NCBI RefSeq assembly: GCF_051380735.1
Contig: NZ_JBNYXQ010000006.1
Location: 1-64,000 of the forward strand
DNA: 64,000 nt
Source: Janthinobacterium sp051380735
GTDB taxonomy: Bacteria; Pseudomonadota; Gammaproteobacteria; Burkholderiales; Burkholderiaceae_D
Reading direction: 5' to 3'
Both the position numbers and the translations under genes were made by a program. Positions 43,365 through 52,288 of this stretch are shown here, in pieces; the stretch's first letter is position 1; every line of letters begins with the position of its first letter. The notes under the pieces are model-generated. The model saw only the letters and a program-made list of their open reading frames with translations. It had not been told where the DNA came from and made no database searches.

Positions 43365-44888
43365 ATGCGACAGAAACTACTGACGATTTTGCTTGCGGGT
43401 GCAGTATTGGGCGGGTGCGCCAGCACTACCGTGCAACCCGGGCAGCCTCCTGCAGCGCAAGCGCTGGCGATGCAGCAGCGCGTAACGTGGGGCATCAATG
43501 CCGGCAGCGTGCGCCAGCTGCAGCAACAAGGCTGGGACCGCTATCTGCAGGCACAGCTGCATCCGGGCAAGGCTGTTCTGCCGCCCGCCATCCAGGCGCA
43601 GATCGATACAATGACCATCAGCCAGACGCCGATGGATCAATTGGTGATGGGCATCGAACAGCGCCGCAAGGATGCCAGTGCGGTGGTCGACGATATGGCC
43701 AAGCAGCAGGCACAGAAAGACTACCAGCAGGAACTGAACCGCCTGGCACGCCAGGCGGCCACCCGTTCGCTGCTGCTGGACGTGTATTCGCCAAATCAAT
43801 TGCAGCAGCAAATGAGCTGGTTCTGGCTCAACCATTTCAGCGTGCACGAAGGCAAGCACAACCTGCGCGCCATGGTCGGCGATTACGAGATGAATGCCAT
43901 CGCGCCCCATGCGCTGGGCAAGTTCCGCGATCTTCTTGCCGCCACCGTGCACCATCCGGCCATGCTGCGTTACCTGGACAATGAAGCAAACGCGGCCAAC
44001 CGCATCAATGAAAACTACGCGCGCGAACTGATGGAATTACACACGCTGGGCGTGAATGGCGGCTACAGCCAGAAGGACGTGCAGGAGCTGGCGCGCATCC
44101 TGACTGGTGTCGGCGTCAACCTGGGTGCGGACACGCCGAAGGTCAAGCCGGCGCTGCAGGCTCAATATGTACGACGTGGCCTGTTCGAATTCAATCCTAA
44201 CCGCCACGATTATGGCGACAAGCAATTTTTGGGACAAACCGTCAAGGGACGCGGTTTGGCCGAGCTCGATGAAGCGCTGGACCGTTTAAGTCGCAGTCCG
44301 GCCACGGCGCGCTTTATCAGCGGCAAGCTGGCCCAGTATTTTGTCGGCGATACGCCGCCTGAGGCGCTGGTGGCCAGCATGGCGCAAACGTTCCAGCAGA
44401 CCGACGGCGATATCGCCGGCGTGCTGCAGACCATGTTTGCCAGCGACGCTTTCAAGCAATCGCTGGGCCGCAAGTTCAAGGACCCGATGCACTATGTGGT
44501 GTCGGCCGTGCGCCTGTCTTATGACGACAAGCCGATCCTGAACGCCGCGCCGATGCTGGGCTGGCTGTCTCGCATGGGCCAGTCTTTATATGAACGCCAG
44601 ACACCCGACGGCTATCCTTTGCAAGATACCGCCTGGGCCAGCCCGGGGCAGATGACGACGCGTTTTGATATCGCCCGTACCATCGCCTCGGGCAGCGCCG
44701 GCCTGTTCAAGACTGACGGCCCGCAACCGCTGGAAAAACCGGCTTTTCCGCAACTGGCCAGCGCCGTGTATTTCCAGAGCATCGAGCCGACCCTGAGCGC
44801 CGCCACGCGCCAGGCCTTGCAGCAGGCCGGTACACCGCAGGAGTGGAATACCTTCCTGTTGTCTTCGCCAGAAATGATGCACCGCTAA
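43365..44888 (+). CDS. DUF1800 family secreted lipoprotein
   Basis: 507 residues. Signal with lipobox GGCAS, then the DUF1800 domain (QLQQQMSWFWLNHFSVHEGKHN, NEALRYLDNEANAANRINENYARELMELHTLGVNGGYSQKDVQELARILTG pattern, FNPNRHDYGDKQFLGQTV). ATG at 43365 is 7 bases from the GAGG site; the ATG at 43359 would be only one base away. The DUF1501 gene follows 14 bases later, the usual pair. Role unknown, export predicted. Confidence 0.9.
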   Translation: MRQKLLTILLAGAVLGGCASTTVQPGQPPAAQALAMQQRVTWGINAGSVRQLQQQGWDRYLQAQLHPGKAVLPPAIQAQIDTMTISQTPMDQLVMGIEQRRKDASAVVDDMAKQQAQKDYQQELNRLARQAATRSLLLDVYSPNQLQQQMSWFWLNHFSVHEGKHNLRAMVGDYEMNAIAPHALGKFRDLLAATVHHPAMLRYLDNEANAANRINENYARELMELHTLGVNGGYSQKDVQELARILTGVGVNLGADTPKVKPALQAQYVRRGLFEFNPNRHDYGDKQFLGQTVKGRGLAELDEALDRLSRSPATARFISGKLAQYFVGDTPPEALVASMAQTFQQTDGDIAGVLQTMFASDAFKQSLGRKFKDPMHYVVSAVRLSYDDKPILNAAPMLGWLSRMGQSLYERQTPDGYPLQDTAWASPGQMTTRFDIARTIASGSAGLFKTDGPQPLEKPAFPQLASAVYFQSIEPTLSAATRQALQQAGTPQEWNTFLLSSPEMMHR

Positions 44889-44902
44889 CCGGGAGAACCC
44901 CC

Positions 44903-46084
44903 ATGAACCGTCGTGACTTGTTGAAAGCGCTGGCCGCCGCTCCCTTGTTCGGTGCCGCCGGCAGCCTGATGGCGGCGCCCGCCACCGATGCCAGATTGCT
45001 GTTTGTGTTCCTGCGTGGCGGCTATGACGCCAATAACTTGCTGGTGCCTGTCGGCAGTGATTTTTACTATGCGTCGCGGCCGAATATCGCCATCGCCAAG
45101 CCGGGCGCGGAAAACGGTGCGCTGCCGCTGAACGGCGACTGGGCCTTGCATCCGGCCCTGCGCGACAGCATCTACCCGCTGTACACAAGCGGCGACGCGG
45201 CCTTTATTGCGTTTGCCGGCACCACGGATTTGTCGCGCAGCCATTTCGAGACCCAGGACAGCATTGAACTGGGCCAGGACCTGGCAGGGCGGCGCGATTT
45301 CCGTTCAGGCTTCCTGAACCGGCTGGCGCAGACCTTGAACGCAAAGGGTGCGATTGCCTTCACGGACCAGTTGCCGCTGATTTTCCAGGGTGGCTTGCAG
45401 GTGCCGAACATGGCGCTGCGCTCGGTCGGCAAGTCCGGCATCGATGCGCGCCAGAGCCAGATTATTGCCGCCATGTACAAAGGAACATCGTTGCAAGGGC
45501 CGGTCAGCGAAGGCTTCGTGGTACGCGACGATGTGGCCAAGGGGCTGATCGGCGAAATGACGGAAGCGAACCGCAACGCCATCAGCGCCAAGGGCTTCGA
45601 ACTGGAAGCACAGCGCATCGCGCGGCTGATGAAAGATAAATACAACCTCGGCTTTGTCGATGTGGGCGGCTGGGATACCCATGTAGGGCAGGGCGCGGCC
45701 AGCGGCTACCTCGCGGGGCGCTTCGAAGAACTGGGACGGGGCCTGGCCGCTTATGCGCAGGAAATGGGCGAAGGCTGGAGCAATACCGTGGTGGTGGTGG
45801 TCAGTGAATTTGGCCGTACTTTCCGCGAAAACGGCAACCGTGGCACTGATCATGGTCACGGCAGCGTGTTCTGGGTGCTCGGTGGCAGCATCCATGGCAA
45901 GCAGGTGGTGGGTGAGCAGGTGGCGATCACGCAAGCGAACCTGTTCCAGAACCGCGACATGCCGGTGCTCAATGAATATCGCGCCGTGCTCGGTGGCTTG
46001 CTGCAGCGCACCTTCGGTTTAAATACCGCCCAGCTGAACCAGGTGTTTGCGGGCGTGAAACCGTTGGACCTGGGGCTGGTGTAG
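44903..46084 (+). CDS. DUF1501 family Tat-exported protein
   Basis: 393 residues. A twin-arginine-like signal MNRRDLLKALAAAPLFGAAG is followed by the DUF1501 (sulfatase/alkaline-phosphatase-like) pattern LLFVFLRGGYDANNLLVP, FAGTTDLSRSHFETQDSIELG, VGGWDTHVGQGAASG, VVSEFGRTFRENGNRGTDHGHGSV. Metal-binding acid and His residues are retained. Co-transcribed with the DUF1800 gene. Start has GGGAGA 7 bases upstream. Confidence 0.9.
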   Translation: MNRRDLLKALAAAPLFGAAGSLMAAPATDARLLFVFLRGGYDANNLLVPVGSDFYYASRPNIAIAKPGAENGALPLNGDWALHPALRDSIYPLYTSGDAAFIAFAGTTDLSRSHFETQDSIELGQDLAGRRDFRSGFLNRLAQTLNAKGAIAFTDQLPLIFQGGLQVPNMALRSVGKSGIDARQSQIIAAMYKGTSLQGPVSEGFVVRDDVAKGLIGEMTEANRNAISAKGFELEAQRIARLMKDKYNLGFVDVGGWDTHVGQGAASGYLAGRFEELGRGLAAYAQEMGEGWSNTVVVVVSEFGRTFRENGNRGTDHGHGSVFWVLGGSIHGKQVVGEQVAITQANLFQNRDMPVLNEYRAVLGGLLQRTFGLNTAQLNQVFAGVKPLDLGLV

Positions 46085-46187
46085 CCTGTGTCCATGCAGC
46101 TGGCTCCGTGTTACGCTACGGCTGCGCAATCGGCGCGTAGATAATCCCGGCCTCCCGCGCAGGCGGCGCCGGGCGGAATGGAGCAGT

Positions 46188-47255
46188 ATGGTTGATCCCC
46201 GGCGCGACCTGGTCGGCGCAGCTTTTTCCCTGGTGCTGATTGCACTGGCGGCGTTCGTGATGCAGCGCTTTTTCCTGCCGCTGGTATGGGCCGGCATTTT
46301 ATGCGTGGCGACCTGGCCGCTGTATGCGCGTTTGCGCAACGCGCTGGGGCAGCGGCAGATCCTGGCGGCGGCGCTGCTGACGCTGGCTTTCGCCTGCATC
46401 TTCATTATTCCCGTCATGCTGGGCGTGGCACAGGCGGCGCGCGAAGTGCCGGTGCTGGCCGATTTTCTCATGCGCGCCAATGCCGACGGCTTGCCCGTGC
46501 CTGGCTGGGTGGCCAGCATTCCGCTGGCTGGCAACGCCATCAACGACTGGTGGCAAGTTACCCTGAACCAGCCCCATGGCCTGGCCCATGTGCTGTCGGG
46601 CAGCACCATGGGCGGTTTTCATTCTGCGCGCGACCTGGTAAAAATCCTCGGTGCCGACATGTTGCACCGGCTGGTCGACTTCGGCCTGGCCTTCTTGTGC
46701 CTGTTTTTCTTCTACAAGGATGGCGAAGCGCTGACTCGCCAGATCACCCGCATCGGCAGCCACTATTTGCAAGCAGAACGCTGGAGCCGCTATTCGCAGA
46801 AAGTGCCGACCGCCATCCGCGCCACCGTCAACGGCCTGGTGCTGGTCGGCCTGGCCGAAGGCGTGCTGATCGGCATCGCCTATGCGCTTGCCGGCCTGCC
46901 TTCGCCGGCCCTGTGGGCGTTTGCCACCGGCGTGCTGGCGATTATTCCCTTCGGCGCACCACTGGCCTATATTGGCGCGGCCGCATTGCTGGTGATACAG
47001 GGCAGTGTACCGGGCGCCATCGGTGTTGCCGCCTGGGGCACCATGGTGCTGTTTGTGGCCGATCATTTTGTGCGCCCCGGCATGATAGGCAACGCTACGC
47101 GGCTGCCGTTTCTGGCCGTTTTGTTCGGTATCCTGGGCGGCGTGGAAACGCTGGGCCTGGTGGGCTTGTTTATAGGCCCCGTAGTTATGGTGCTGTTTGT
47201 TACTTTATGGGATGAAGCTTATGTTTCGGGTGAGACTGGTATGCCGGTTAATTAA
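46188..47255 (+). CDS. AI-2E family transporter
   Basis: 355 residues with about eight membrane segments. Family motifs: FFLPLVWAGILCVATWPLYARL near the N-terminus, FYKDGEALTRQI, GLAEGVLIGIAYALAGLPSPALWAFATGVLAIIPFGAP, and VRPGMIGNATRLPFLAVLFGILGGVETLGLVGLFIGPV. Members export varied small molecules or ions, and the quorum-signal name should not be taken literally. Confidence 0.9.
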   Translation: MVDPRRDLVGAAFSLVLIALAAFVMQRFFLPLVWAGILCVATWPLYARLRNALGQRQILAAALLTLAFACIFIIPVMLGVAQAAREVPVLADFLMRANADGLPVPGWVASIPLAGNAINDWWQVTLNQPHGLAHVLSGSTMGGFHSARDLVKILGADMLHRLVDFGLAFLCLFFFYKDGEALTRQITRIGSHYLQAERWSRYSQKVPTAIRATVNGLVLVGLAEGVLIGIAYALAGLPSPALWAFATGVLAIIPFGAPLAYIGAAALLVIQGSVPGAIGVAAWGTMVLFVADHFVRPGMIGNATRLPFLAVLFGILGGVETLGLVGLFIGPVVMVLFVTLWDEAYVSGETGMPVN

Positions 47256-47558
47256 GCTGTCTGACGCACTGCATTGAATGGCGTAAGGCGTAAAAGAGTA
47301 AAAGCCTAAAGACGTACAAACGTACAAACGTAAAAATGGCGGGCAGAGACGCGAGCTTGGCCCGAGAAGCCTGTGCGGGCGACTGGGGCTTTAAAATATT
47401 TTGCTTCTGTGCTTGTGGCCTGGCTTGCTGCTGGCGCAAGCCACACCTGCCAGCCGGCCGCGCCGCCACGCACACGGTAATGAGGGGGTGGCCGGCGCAT
47501 GAACGCTGGCCAGTACCGGTGTGCGGCGGGCGAGCCGGGTGGGAACTGTCGCCAGTTC
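47256..47558. other. Intergenic region without a gene
   Basis: Tandem ACGTACAA units occur near 47311-47332 and a hairpin TGGCTTGC/GCAAGCCA at 47421-47443. No supported gene. Confidence 0.5.
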
Positions 47559-47783
47559 CTAGTGCGCCTTGGACAGGATGAGGAGCCAGCGGCGCATCAG
47601 CAGCACTTCAACATAGCCCGGTTCGATGCCCGTGCCGCACTCGATCAAAGGATTGACGGTATAAAAACGCTTGCGAAAGTCGCGACAAACGAGGATTTCG
47701 CGCTTGCCCATGCGAACCAGGAAGGAGCTTGGGGCGTATTCCAGGCCGAAGCGTGAGCCAAAACCGCTATTCAATGTTGCCAT
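47559..47783 (-). CDS. Unknown 74-residue protein behind SOS boxes
   Basis: Not recognised. The ATG at 47783 has AAAGGAA 6 bases upstream. The sequence MATLNSGFGSRFGLEYAPSS leads into SFLVRMGKREILVCRDFRKRF and a hydrophobic, basic C-terminus (VEVLLMRRWLLILSKAH). Two cysteines. Its promoter region carries two LexA-type boxes 54-88 bases upstream, so induction by DNA damage is predicted. No membrane segment is certain. Confidence 0.7.
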   Translation of the reverse strand: MATLNSGFGSRFGLEYAPSSFLVRMGKREILVCRDFRKRFYTVNPLIECGTGIEPGYVEVLLMRRWLLILSKAH

Positions 47784-47836
47784 GACAATTCCTTTGAGGG
47801 AGATGTGTTGAACGAGTCATCAGAATAGCACAACTA

Positions 47837-47852
47837 CTGTATGAAAACACAG
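47837..47852. promoter_or_regulatory. LexA box 1
   Basis: CTGTATGAAAACACAG fits CTGT-N8-ACAG and is flanked by TA on both sides as in the full SOS consensus (TACTGTAT...ACAGTA). Confidence 0.8.
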
Positions 47853-47855
47853 TAA

Positions 47856-47871
47856 CTGTATGGATAAACAG
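47856..47871. promoter_or_regulatory. LexA box 2
   Basis: CTGTATGGATAAACAG fits CTGT-N8-ACAG. It starts 19 bases after box 1, close to two helical turns, so LexA dimers could bind side by side. TATATT at 47872-47877 is a possible -10 for the plus-strand operon. Confidence 0.8.
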
Positions 47872-47929
47872 TATATTTTTTTGGCTGTGGTTTTTTTGAT
47901 CATGCCGCACAACACAAGGAGAATGTAGT

Positions 47930-48679
47930 TTGCCTCACAACAATGACACGAGCATGACCACTACCTGGGGAAGCCGGCTGCGCCGTTTTGTCGAGGCGCG
48001 GCTGTCGCCCGAGGGCGAGCTGGGTTTGCATATGACAGTGGGCGTGGTGCTGATGCTGATCGCCATCGTGGTGTTCCATGAAATCGCCGAGGCGGTCATG
48101 GGCATGGAACAGATCACTGTGATCGACCAGCAGGTGGCGCACTGGTTCAACCAGAATGCTGTGCCCTGGATCACCTGGTGTTTGCTGGTGATCACGCACC
48201 TGCATGGCGTGATCGGCGCGATTACCCTCGCTTGCCTGCTGGCATGGTATCTGCACCGCAAAGGGGCCACCTACTGGCTGTTCACCCTGGTCATTACCAT
48301 GCCGGGCGTCATGATACTCAACGTTTTGTTAAAGTATCTATTCGGACGCGCGCGGCCCAGTTTCGACGAGCCACTGCTCGCCGCGCTGAGTACTTACAGC
48401 TTTCCCAGTGGCCATACGGCCACTGCCACGGCGCTGTATGGTTTGCTCGGTGCCTACCTGGTGTGCCAGCTTGACCATCGGCAATGGCGCCGGCGTATCG
48501 TCATCGCGCTGGCGGCGTTTTTGATGGCGGCGCTGGTGGGTTTCAGCCGTATCTACCTGGGGGCGCACTACCTGAGCGATGTGCTGGCGGCGATGGCTGA
48601 AAGCTTTGGCTGGCTGGCGATCTGTATCGCGGGCGTGTCGACCCTGCGCCGCCGCCGTCATATTCGTCAAACGAAATAA
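47930..48679 (+). CDS. PAP2 superfamily membrane phosphatase
   Basis: Lipid-phosphate phosphatase of 249 residues with about six membrane segments. The catalytic motif is split as expected: KYLFGRARP, YSFPSGHTATATALYG and SRIYLGAHYLSDVLAA. It likely dephosphorylates phosphatidate or undecaprenyl pyrophosphate. The start is a TTG at 47930, 8 bases after AAGGAGA. The next ATG is 8 codons in with no ribosome binding site. First gene of a three-gene operon next to two LexA boxes. Confidence 0.88.
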   Translation: MPHNNDTSMTTTWGSRLRRFVEARLSPEGELGLHMTVGVVLMLIAIVVFHEIAEAVMGMEQITVIDQQVAHWFNQNAVPWITWCLLVITHLHGVIGAITLACLLAWYLHRKGATYWLFTLVITMPGVMILNVLLKYLFGRARPSFDEPLLAALSTYSFPSGHTATATALYGLLGAYLVCQLDHRQWRRRIVIALAAFLMAALVGFSRIYLGAHYLSDVLAAMAESFGWLAICIAGVSTLRRRRHIRQTK

Positions 48680-48693
48680 CAAGGGGGAATATT

Positions 48694-49626
48694 CTGGTTA
48701 CCAAGGTCGCAGTCATTATCAACGCCGGCGCCGGTTGCGGTTACGCATCAGACTGGGCACAGCAACTGGAAGCGACTTTCGCCGGCGTCGGCCTCGACGC
48801 CGCCATTACCCTGGCCGCCAGCGGCGAGGAAATGATCGCCACCGCCGAAAAGGCCATCAAGGACGGCGCACCCATCGTGGTCGCTGGCGGCGGCGACGGC
48901 ACCATCAATGCGGTGGCCTCGGTGGTGGTCGGCAGCGGTACGCCATTTGGCGTGCTGCCACTGGGCACGCTCAATCATTTCGCCAAGGATTTGAATATTC
49001 CGCTCGACCTCGACGCGGCCATCGCCAACGTGGCGCAGGGCGTGCTGCACAAGGTTGACGTGGGCGAAGTCAATGGCCGCATCTTTCTGAACAACTCCAG
49101 CCTGGGCCTGTACCCGGACATCGTGCGCGACCGCGAAAAGCAGCAGCGGCGGCTGGGACGTGGCAAGTGGCTGGCCTTCAGCTGGGCCCTGCTGGCGGCG
49201 CTGCGCCGCTATCCCTTCCTCAACGTGCAGCTGGGCCTGAACGGCAAGATGCATGCGCGGCGTACGCCCTTTGTATTTATCGGCAATAACGAATACCGGA
49301 TGGAAGGCTTGAATATCGGCGAGCGCGAGCGTCTGGACGCTGGCAAGCTCAGCCTGTACGTGGCGCAGCGCCCGGGCCGCCTGGGTCTGCTCAAGCTGGC
49401 GCTGCATGCGCTGTTCGGCAAGCTGAGCCAGGCCAGGGATTTCGATATCGTCACCACCACCGAGGTGGAAATCGCCACCCGCCGTCACCGCCTGCGGGTG
49501 GCCACCGATGGCGAAGTGACAGTCATGAATACGCCGCTGCAATACCGCATCCGTCCGGCCGCGCTCGAGGTGCTTGTGCCCCGACCTGTGCCGGCGTCAG
49601 TACCCGCATCCGTAGAGGAGAATTGA
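48694..49626 (+). CDS. Diacylglycerol/lipid kinase family protein with CTG start
   Basis: 310 residues. The nucleotide-binding motif VVAGGGDGTINAVASVVVG and PLGTLNHFAKDLNIP are those of DagK/YegS kinases. The essential N-terminal strand (TKVAVIINAGAG) lies upstream of the first ATG (48832). The frame is open back to 48679, and no ATG, GTG or TTG precedes it. AAGGGGGA at 48681-48688 points to CTG 48694 (5-base spacing) as the start; ATT at 48691 is less likely. It follows PAP2 by 14 bases; kinase and phosphatase would act in opposite directions on phosphatidate. Confidence 0.82.
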   Translation: MVTKVAVIINAGAGCGYASDWAQQLEATFAGVGLDAAITLAASGEEMIATAEKAIKDGAPIVVAGGGDGTINAVASVVVGSGTPFGVLPLGTLNHFAKDLNIPLDLDAAIANVAQGVLHKVDVGEVNGRIFLNNSSLGLYPDIVRDREKQQRRLGRGKWLAFSWALLAALRRYPFLNVQLGLNGKMHARRTPFVFIGNNEYRMEGLNIGERERLDAGKLSLYVAQRPGRLGLLKLALHALFGKLSQARDFDIVTTTEVEIATRRHRLRVATDGEVTVMNTPLQYRIRPAALEVLVPRPVPASVPASVEEN

Positions 49627-49627
49627 A

Positions 49628-50446
49628 TTGCGCACCATCATCCATTTATCCGACCTGCACTTCGGCAAGGTCGACCAGGCCCTGCTGGCGCCGTTGCGCA
49701 AACTGATCGATCAGCTCGAACCGCACGTGGTGGTGGTGTCGGGGGATTTGAGCCAGCGCGCGCGCAGCGCCGAATTCCAGGCCGCACGCGGCTACCTGGA
49801 CAGTTTGCCGGGGCCGCAGATCGTGGTACCAGGCAACCACGACGTGCCGCTGTACAATATTTTCAGCCGCTTTTTGACGCCGCTGGTGAAATACCAGCGC
49901 TATGTGACAGATGATTTGTCGCCCGAGTATGTCGACGATGAAATCGCCGTACTGGGCATCAATACGGCCCGTTCATTGACCTTCAAGGACGGCCGCATCA
50001 GCGATGAACAGATCGCCGCCCTGCGCACGCGCATGGCAGCCTTGCCGCAAGGCCTGACGCGTATCATTGTCACGCACCACCCGTTCGACCTGCCCGACAA
50101 TTTCGACAAGGACGACCTGGTCGACCGCGCGCCGCAGGCACTGCAGATGTTTTCCGAATGCGGCGTCGACCTGCTGCTGGCCGGTCACCTGCACGCCAGC
50201 GTGGCCGGTAACACGGCGCAGCGCTACAAGATCGACGGCTACGCGGCGCTGATGGTGCAGGCCGGCACGGCCACCTCCACGCGCGGCCGGGGCGAATCGA
50301 ACTCGTTCAATGTGATCCTGATCGAAGACAGCGCGATCCGCGTCGAGCGCTACAGCTGGAATGAAGCAACCGCCGACTTCGAGAAAGTCAGCACCGAGGC
50401 GTTCCAGCGCACAGGCGGGGTGTGGGCCAGCATGCGGCCGCTGTAA
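49628..50446 (+). CDS. Metallophosphoesterase (CpdA-like)
   Basis: 272 residues. All calcineurin-like motifs are present: DLHFG, GDLSQRA, GNHDVP, THHPFDLP and AGHLHASV. No signal peptide. Class III cyclic-nucleotide phosphodiesterases share this form, but substrate is not provable. Start is TTG at 49628, one base after the kinase stop and 7 bases after GAGGAG. Third gene of the operon and the third without an AUG start. Confidence 0.9.
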   Translation: MRTIIHLSDLHFGKVDQALLAPLRKLIDQLEPHVVVVSGDLSQRARSAEFQAARGYLDSLPGPQIVVPGNHDVPLYNIFSRFLTPLVKYQRYVTDDLSPEYVDDEIAVLGINTARSLTFKDGRISDEQIAALRTRMAALPQGLTRIIVTHHPFDLPDNFDKDDLVDRAPQALQMFSECGVDLLLAGHLHASVAGNTAQRYKIDGYAALMVQAGTATSTRGRGESNSFNVILIEDSAIRVERYSWNEATADFEKVSTEAFQRTGGVWASMRPL

Positions 50447-50462
50447 AGCCTGCTATACCTGC

Positions 50463-50885
50463 CTAATGCAGCACGTCGCACGGCACATTGCTGACGAAAT
50501 AACTCATCCAGACGCCCCTGGCGGCGGCCTGGTTGTCGGTGAAAAAGCGCTGTTTGCGCGTATCGAAAAAAAATGGTCCGACAAAGATCAGGCCGTCTTG
50601 CGTTTCGTCCAGATGGGAAAAATCGATGCTGCCGTCAAATACCACCGGCGAGCGATACACGCGCTGCGGTTGGGCAAGGTCGGTAATGCGCACATAGCCT
50701 TTTTCAAACAGCGTAAAAATACCGGCCGCCGACACCGCTTCGATCTTGTAGCGTCCTGAAGCAGTGAGGACAGGGGCAGTACCGGCGCGGTGGATAATGC
50801 TCCAGGCGGAAACGGCTACGCTGGCGCCGGCCAGCAAGCCCAGCACCAGCATGACGCTGCACAGCCACTTGATCGTACGCCTCAC
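50463..50885 (-). CDS. Small membrane-anchored hypothetical protein
   Basis: 140 residues. A basic start (RRTIKWL) and one hydrophobic segment (SVMLVLGLLAGASVAVSAW) anchor it, followed by a strand-rich exported domain (TASGRYKIEAVSAAGIFTLFEKGYVRI, DGLIFVGPFFFDTRKQRFF). The most fitting start is GTG at 50885, 11 bases after the phospholipase D stop. Last gene of the gcr operon. Function unknown. Confidence 0.7.
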   Translation of the reverse strand: MRRTIKWLCSVMLVLGLLAGASVAVSAWSIIHRAGTAPVLTASGRYKIEAVSAAGIFTLFEKGYVRITDLAQPQRVYRSPVVFDGSIDFSHLDETQDGLIFVGPFFFDTRKQRFFTDNQAAARGVWMSYFVSNVPCDVLH

Positions 50886-50896
50886 GACCAGCGCGC

Positions 50897-52288
50897 CTAC
50901 AGCCAGTAGTGCATGAACTGGGCCGCCCACTCTTTCACTCGGTCCGTCACCGGCCGCGACTCCCATTTTGACTTGGTAATTTCTTCCGAATCGCGCAAGT
51001 CTTCCTGGAAGGCGTTTTCCATTTCGCGCCCAAAACTGTCGCCCAGCACCACCACGTTCAATTCGCTGTTATGCATGAAGCTGCGCATGTCGATATTGGT
51101 CGAGCCGACGGTCGACCAGGCGCCATCGATGACGGCGGTCTTGGCGTGCAGCACGGCCAGCTTCAAATGGTAGATGCGCACGCCACCGGCCAGCAACTGG
51201 TCGTACAAGGCATGTCCTGCATGGAACACCAGGCCGCTGTCTGACACGCCCGGCAAGACTACCTTGACATCCACGCCGCGTTTGGCGGCCGCCGTCAGGG
51301 CGTCCACGGTTTGCTTGTCCGGCACGAAATAGGCCGAGGTGATATGGATGCTTTTTTTCGCTTCCTGGATGGCCAGGATATACGCCTTGTAGATTTCGTA
51401 GCCGCCGCCCGGTTCGCTGGCCACCACGCGTACCAGCTTGTCGCCGACTTCGGCCAGCATTGGGAAGTATTCGGCATCGGGCAGGTCAGCCTGGTCCTGC
51501 TGGGCCCAGGTGCGGATAAACAGCCACTGGAAGGCGGCCGCAGCCGGACCTTCGATTTTCACATGGGTGTCGCGCCAGCCCACGTCGTTCTTGTCCGATG
51601 GCTTGTATTTGGAGCGGAACAGCGAGCTTTTCGCATAGGTATTGCTGATATTGATGCCGCCCGTAAACGCCATCTTGCCATCGACAATCAGCACCTTGCG
51701 GTGGTCGCGGTTGTTGATCTTCCAGTCTTCGCCCTTGAGCTTGGCCGGATTGACGGGGTTGAACGCCACCAGGTGGATGCCGGCTGCGCGCATGCGCTCA
51801 AAGAAGGCCTGCGGCACGCCCAGGGTGCCCACGCTGTCATAGATGATGTTGACGGTCACGCCCGATTGCTGCTTTTCGATCAGGGTGTCGGCAAATTTCA
51901 GGCCCATCGGATCCTGGTCGAAAATATAGGTTTCCAGATTGATGGTTGACTTCGCTTCGGTGATGGCTTTCAGCATTTCCTTCATGGTCTGCGGACCATC
52001 GAACAGCAAGGTCACCTTGTTGCCCTTGATCAGCGGCACGCCGGTGGCCGCTTCTTCCAGCGCGGCCTGGGTCTTCAGGTCCATGCCGGACTTTGCCCAG
52101 CGCTTGTTGAGCAGCGCTGCGCGGCTGTTGACATTGAGCAGGGCGCCCTTGCCGTTGACGATCTTGGGCGCGGCTACCGGTTCCAGATCGGTATTGAGGT
52201 TCTTGACATCGGGCAGCGAGGCGCATGCAGCCAGGGTCCAGCACAGCAGGAGAGCAGTAAGACAGGGCTGCAGACGCTTCGCAGTCAT
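50897..52288 (-). CDS. Phospholipase D-like / cardiolipin synthase lipoprotein
   Basis: 463 residues. Lipoprotein signal with lipobox LAAC, then two HKD domains: HRKVLIVDGKMAFTGGINISN and HAKTAVIDGAWSTVGSTNIDMRS. This is the ClsB/ClsC-type arrangement, so cardiolipin or other phosphatidyl transfer is likely, facing the periplasm. Its ATG overlaps the gcr stop (ATGA), so the two are translationally coupled. Confidence 0.9.
   Translation of the reverse strand: MTAKRLQPCLTALLLCWTLAACASLPDVKNLNTDLEPVAAPKIVNGKGALLNVNSRAALLNKRWAKSGMDLKTQAALEEAATGVPLIKGNKVTLLFDGPQTMKEMLKAITEAKSTINLETYIFDQDPMGLKFADTLIEKQQSGVTVNIIYDSVGTLGVPQAFFERMRAAGIHLVAFNPVNPAKLKGEDWKINNRDHRKVLIVDGKMAFTGGINISNTYAKSSLFRSKYKPSDKNDVGWRDTHVKIEGPAAAAFQWLFIRTWAQQDQADLPDAEYFPMLAEVGDKLVRVVASEPGGGYEIYKAYILAIQEAKKSIHITSAYFVPDKQTVDALTAAAKRGVDVKVVLPGVSDSGLVFHAGHALYDQLLAGGVRIYHLKLAVLHAKTAVIDGAWSTVGSTNIDMRSFMHNSELNVVVLGDSFGREMENAFQEDLRDSEEITKSKWESRPVTDRVKEWAAQFMHYWL

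Noticed and set aside
47336..47581. 81-codon frame downstream of the AI-2E transporter
   Set aside because: Trp/Cys/Arg-rich with no homology or ribosome binding site; overlaps the 3' end of the opposing 74-codon gene.
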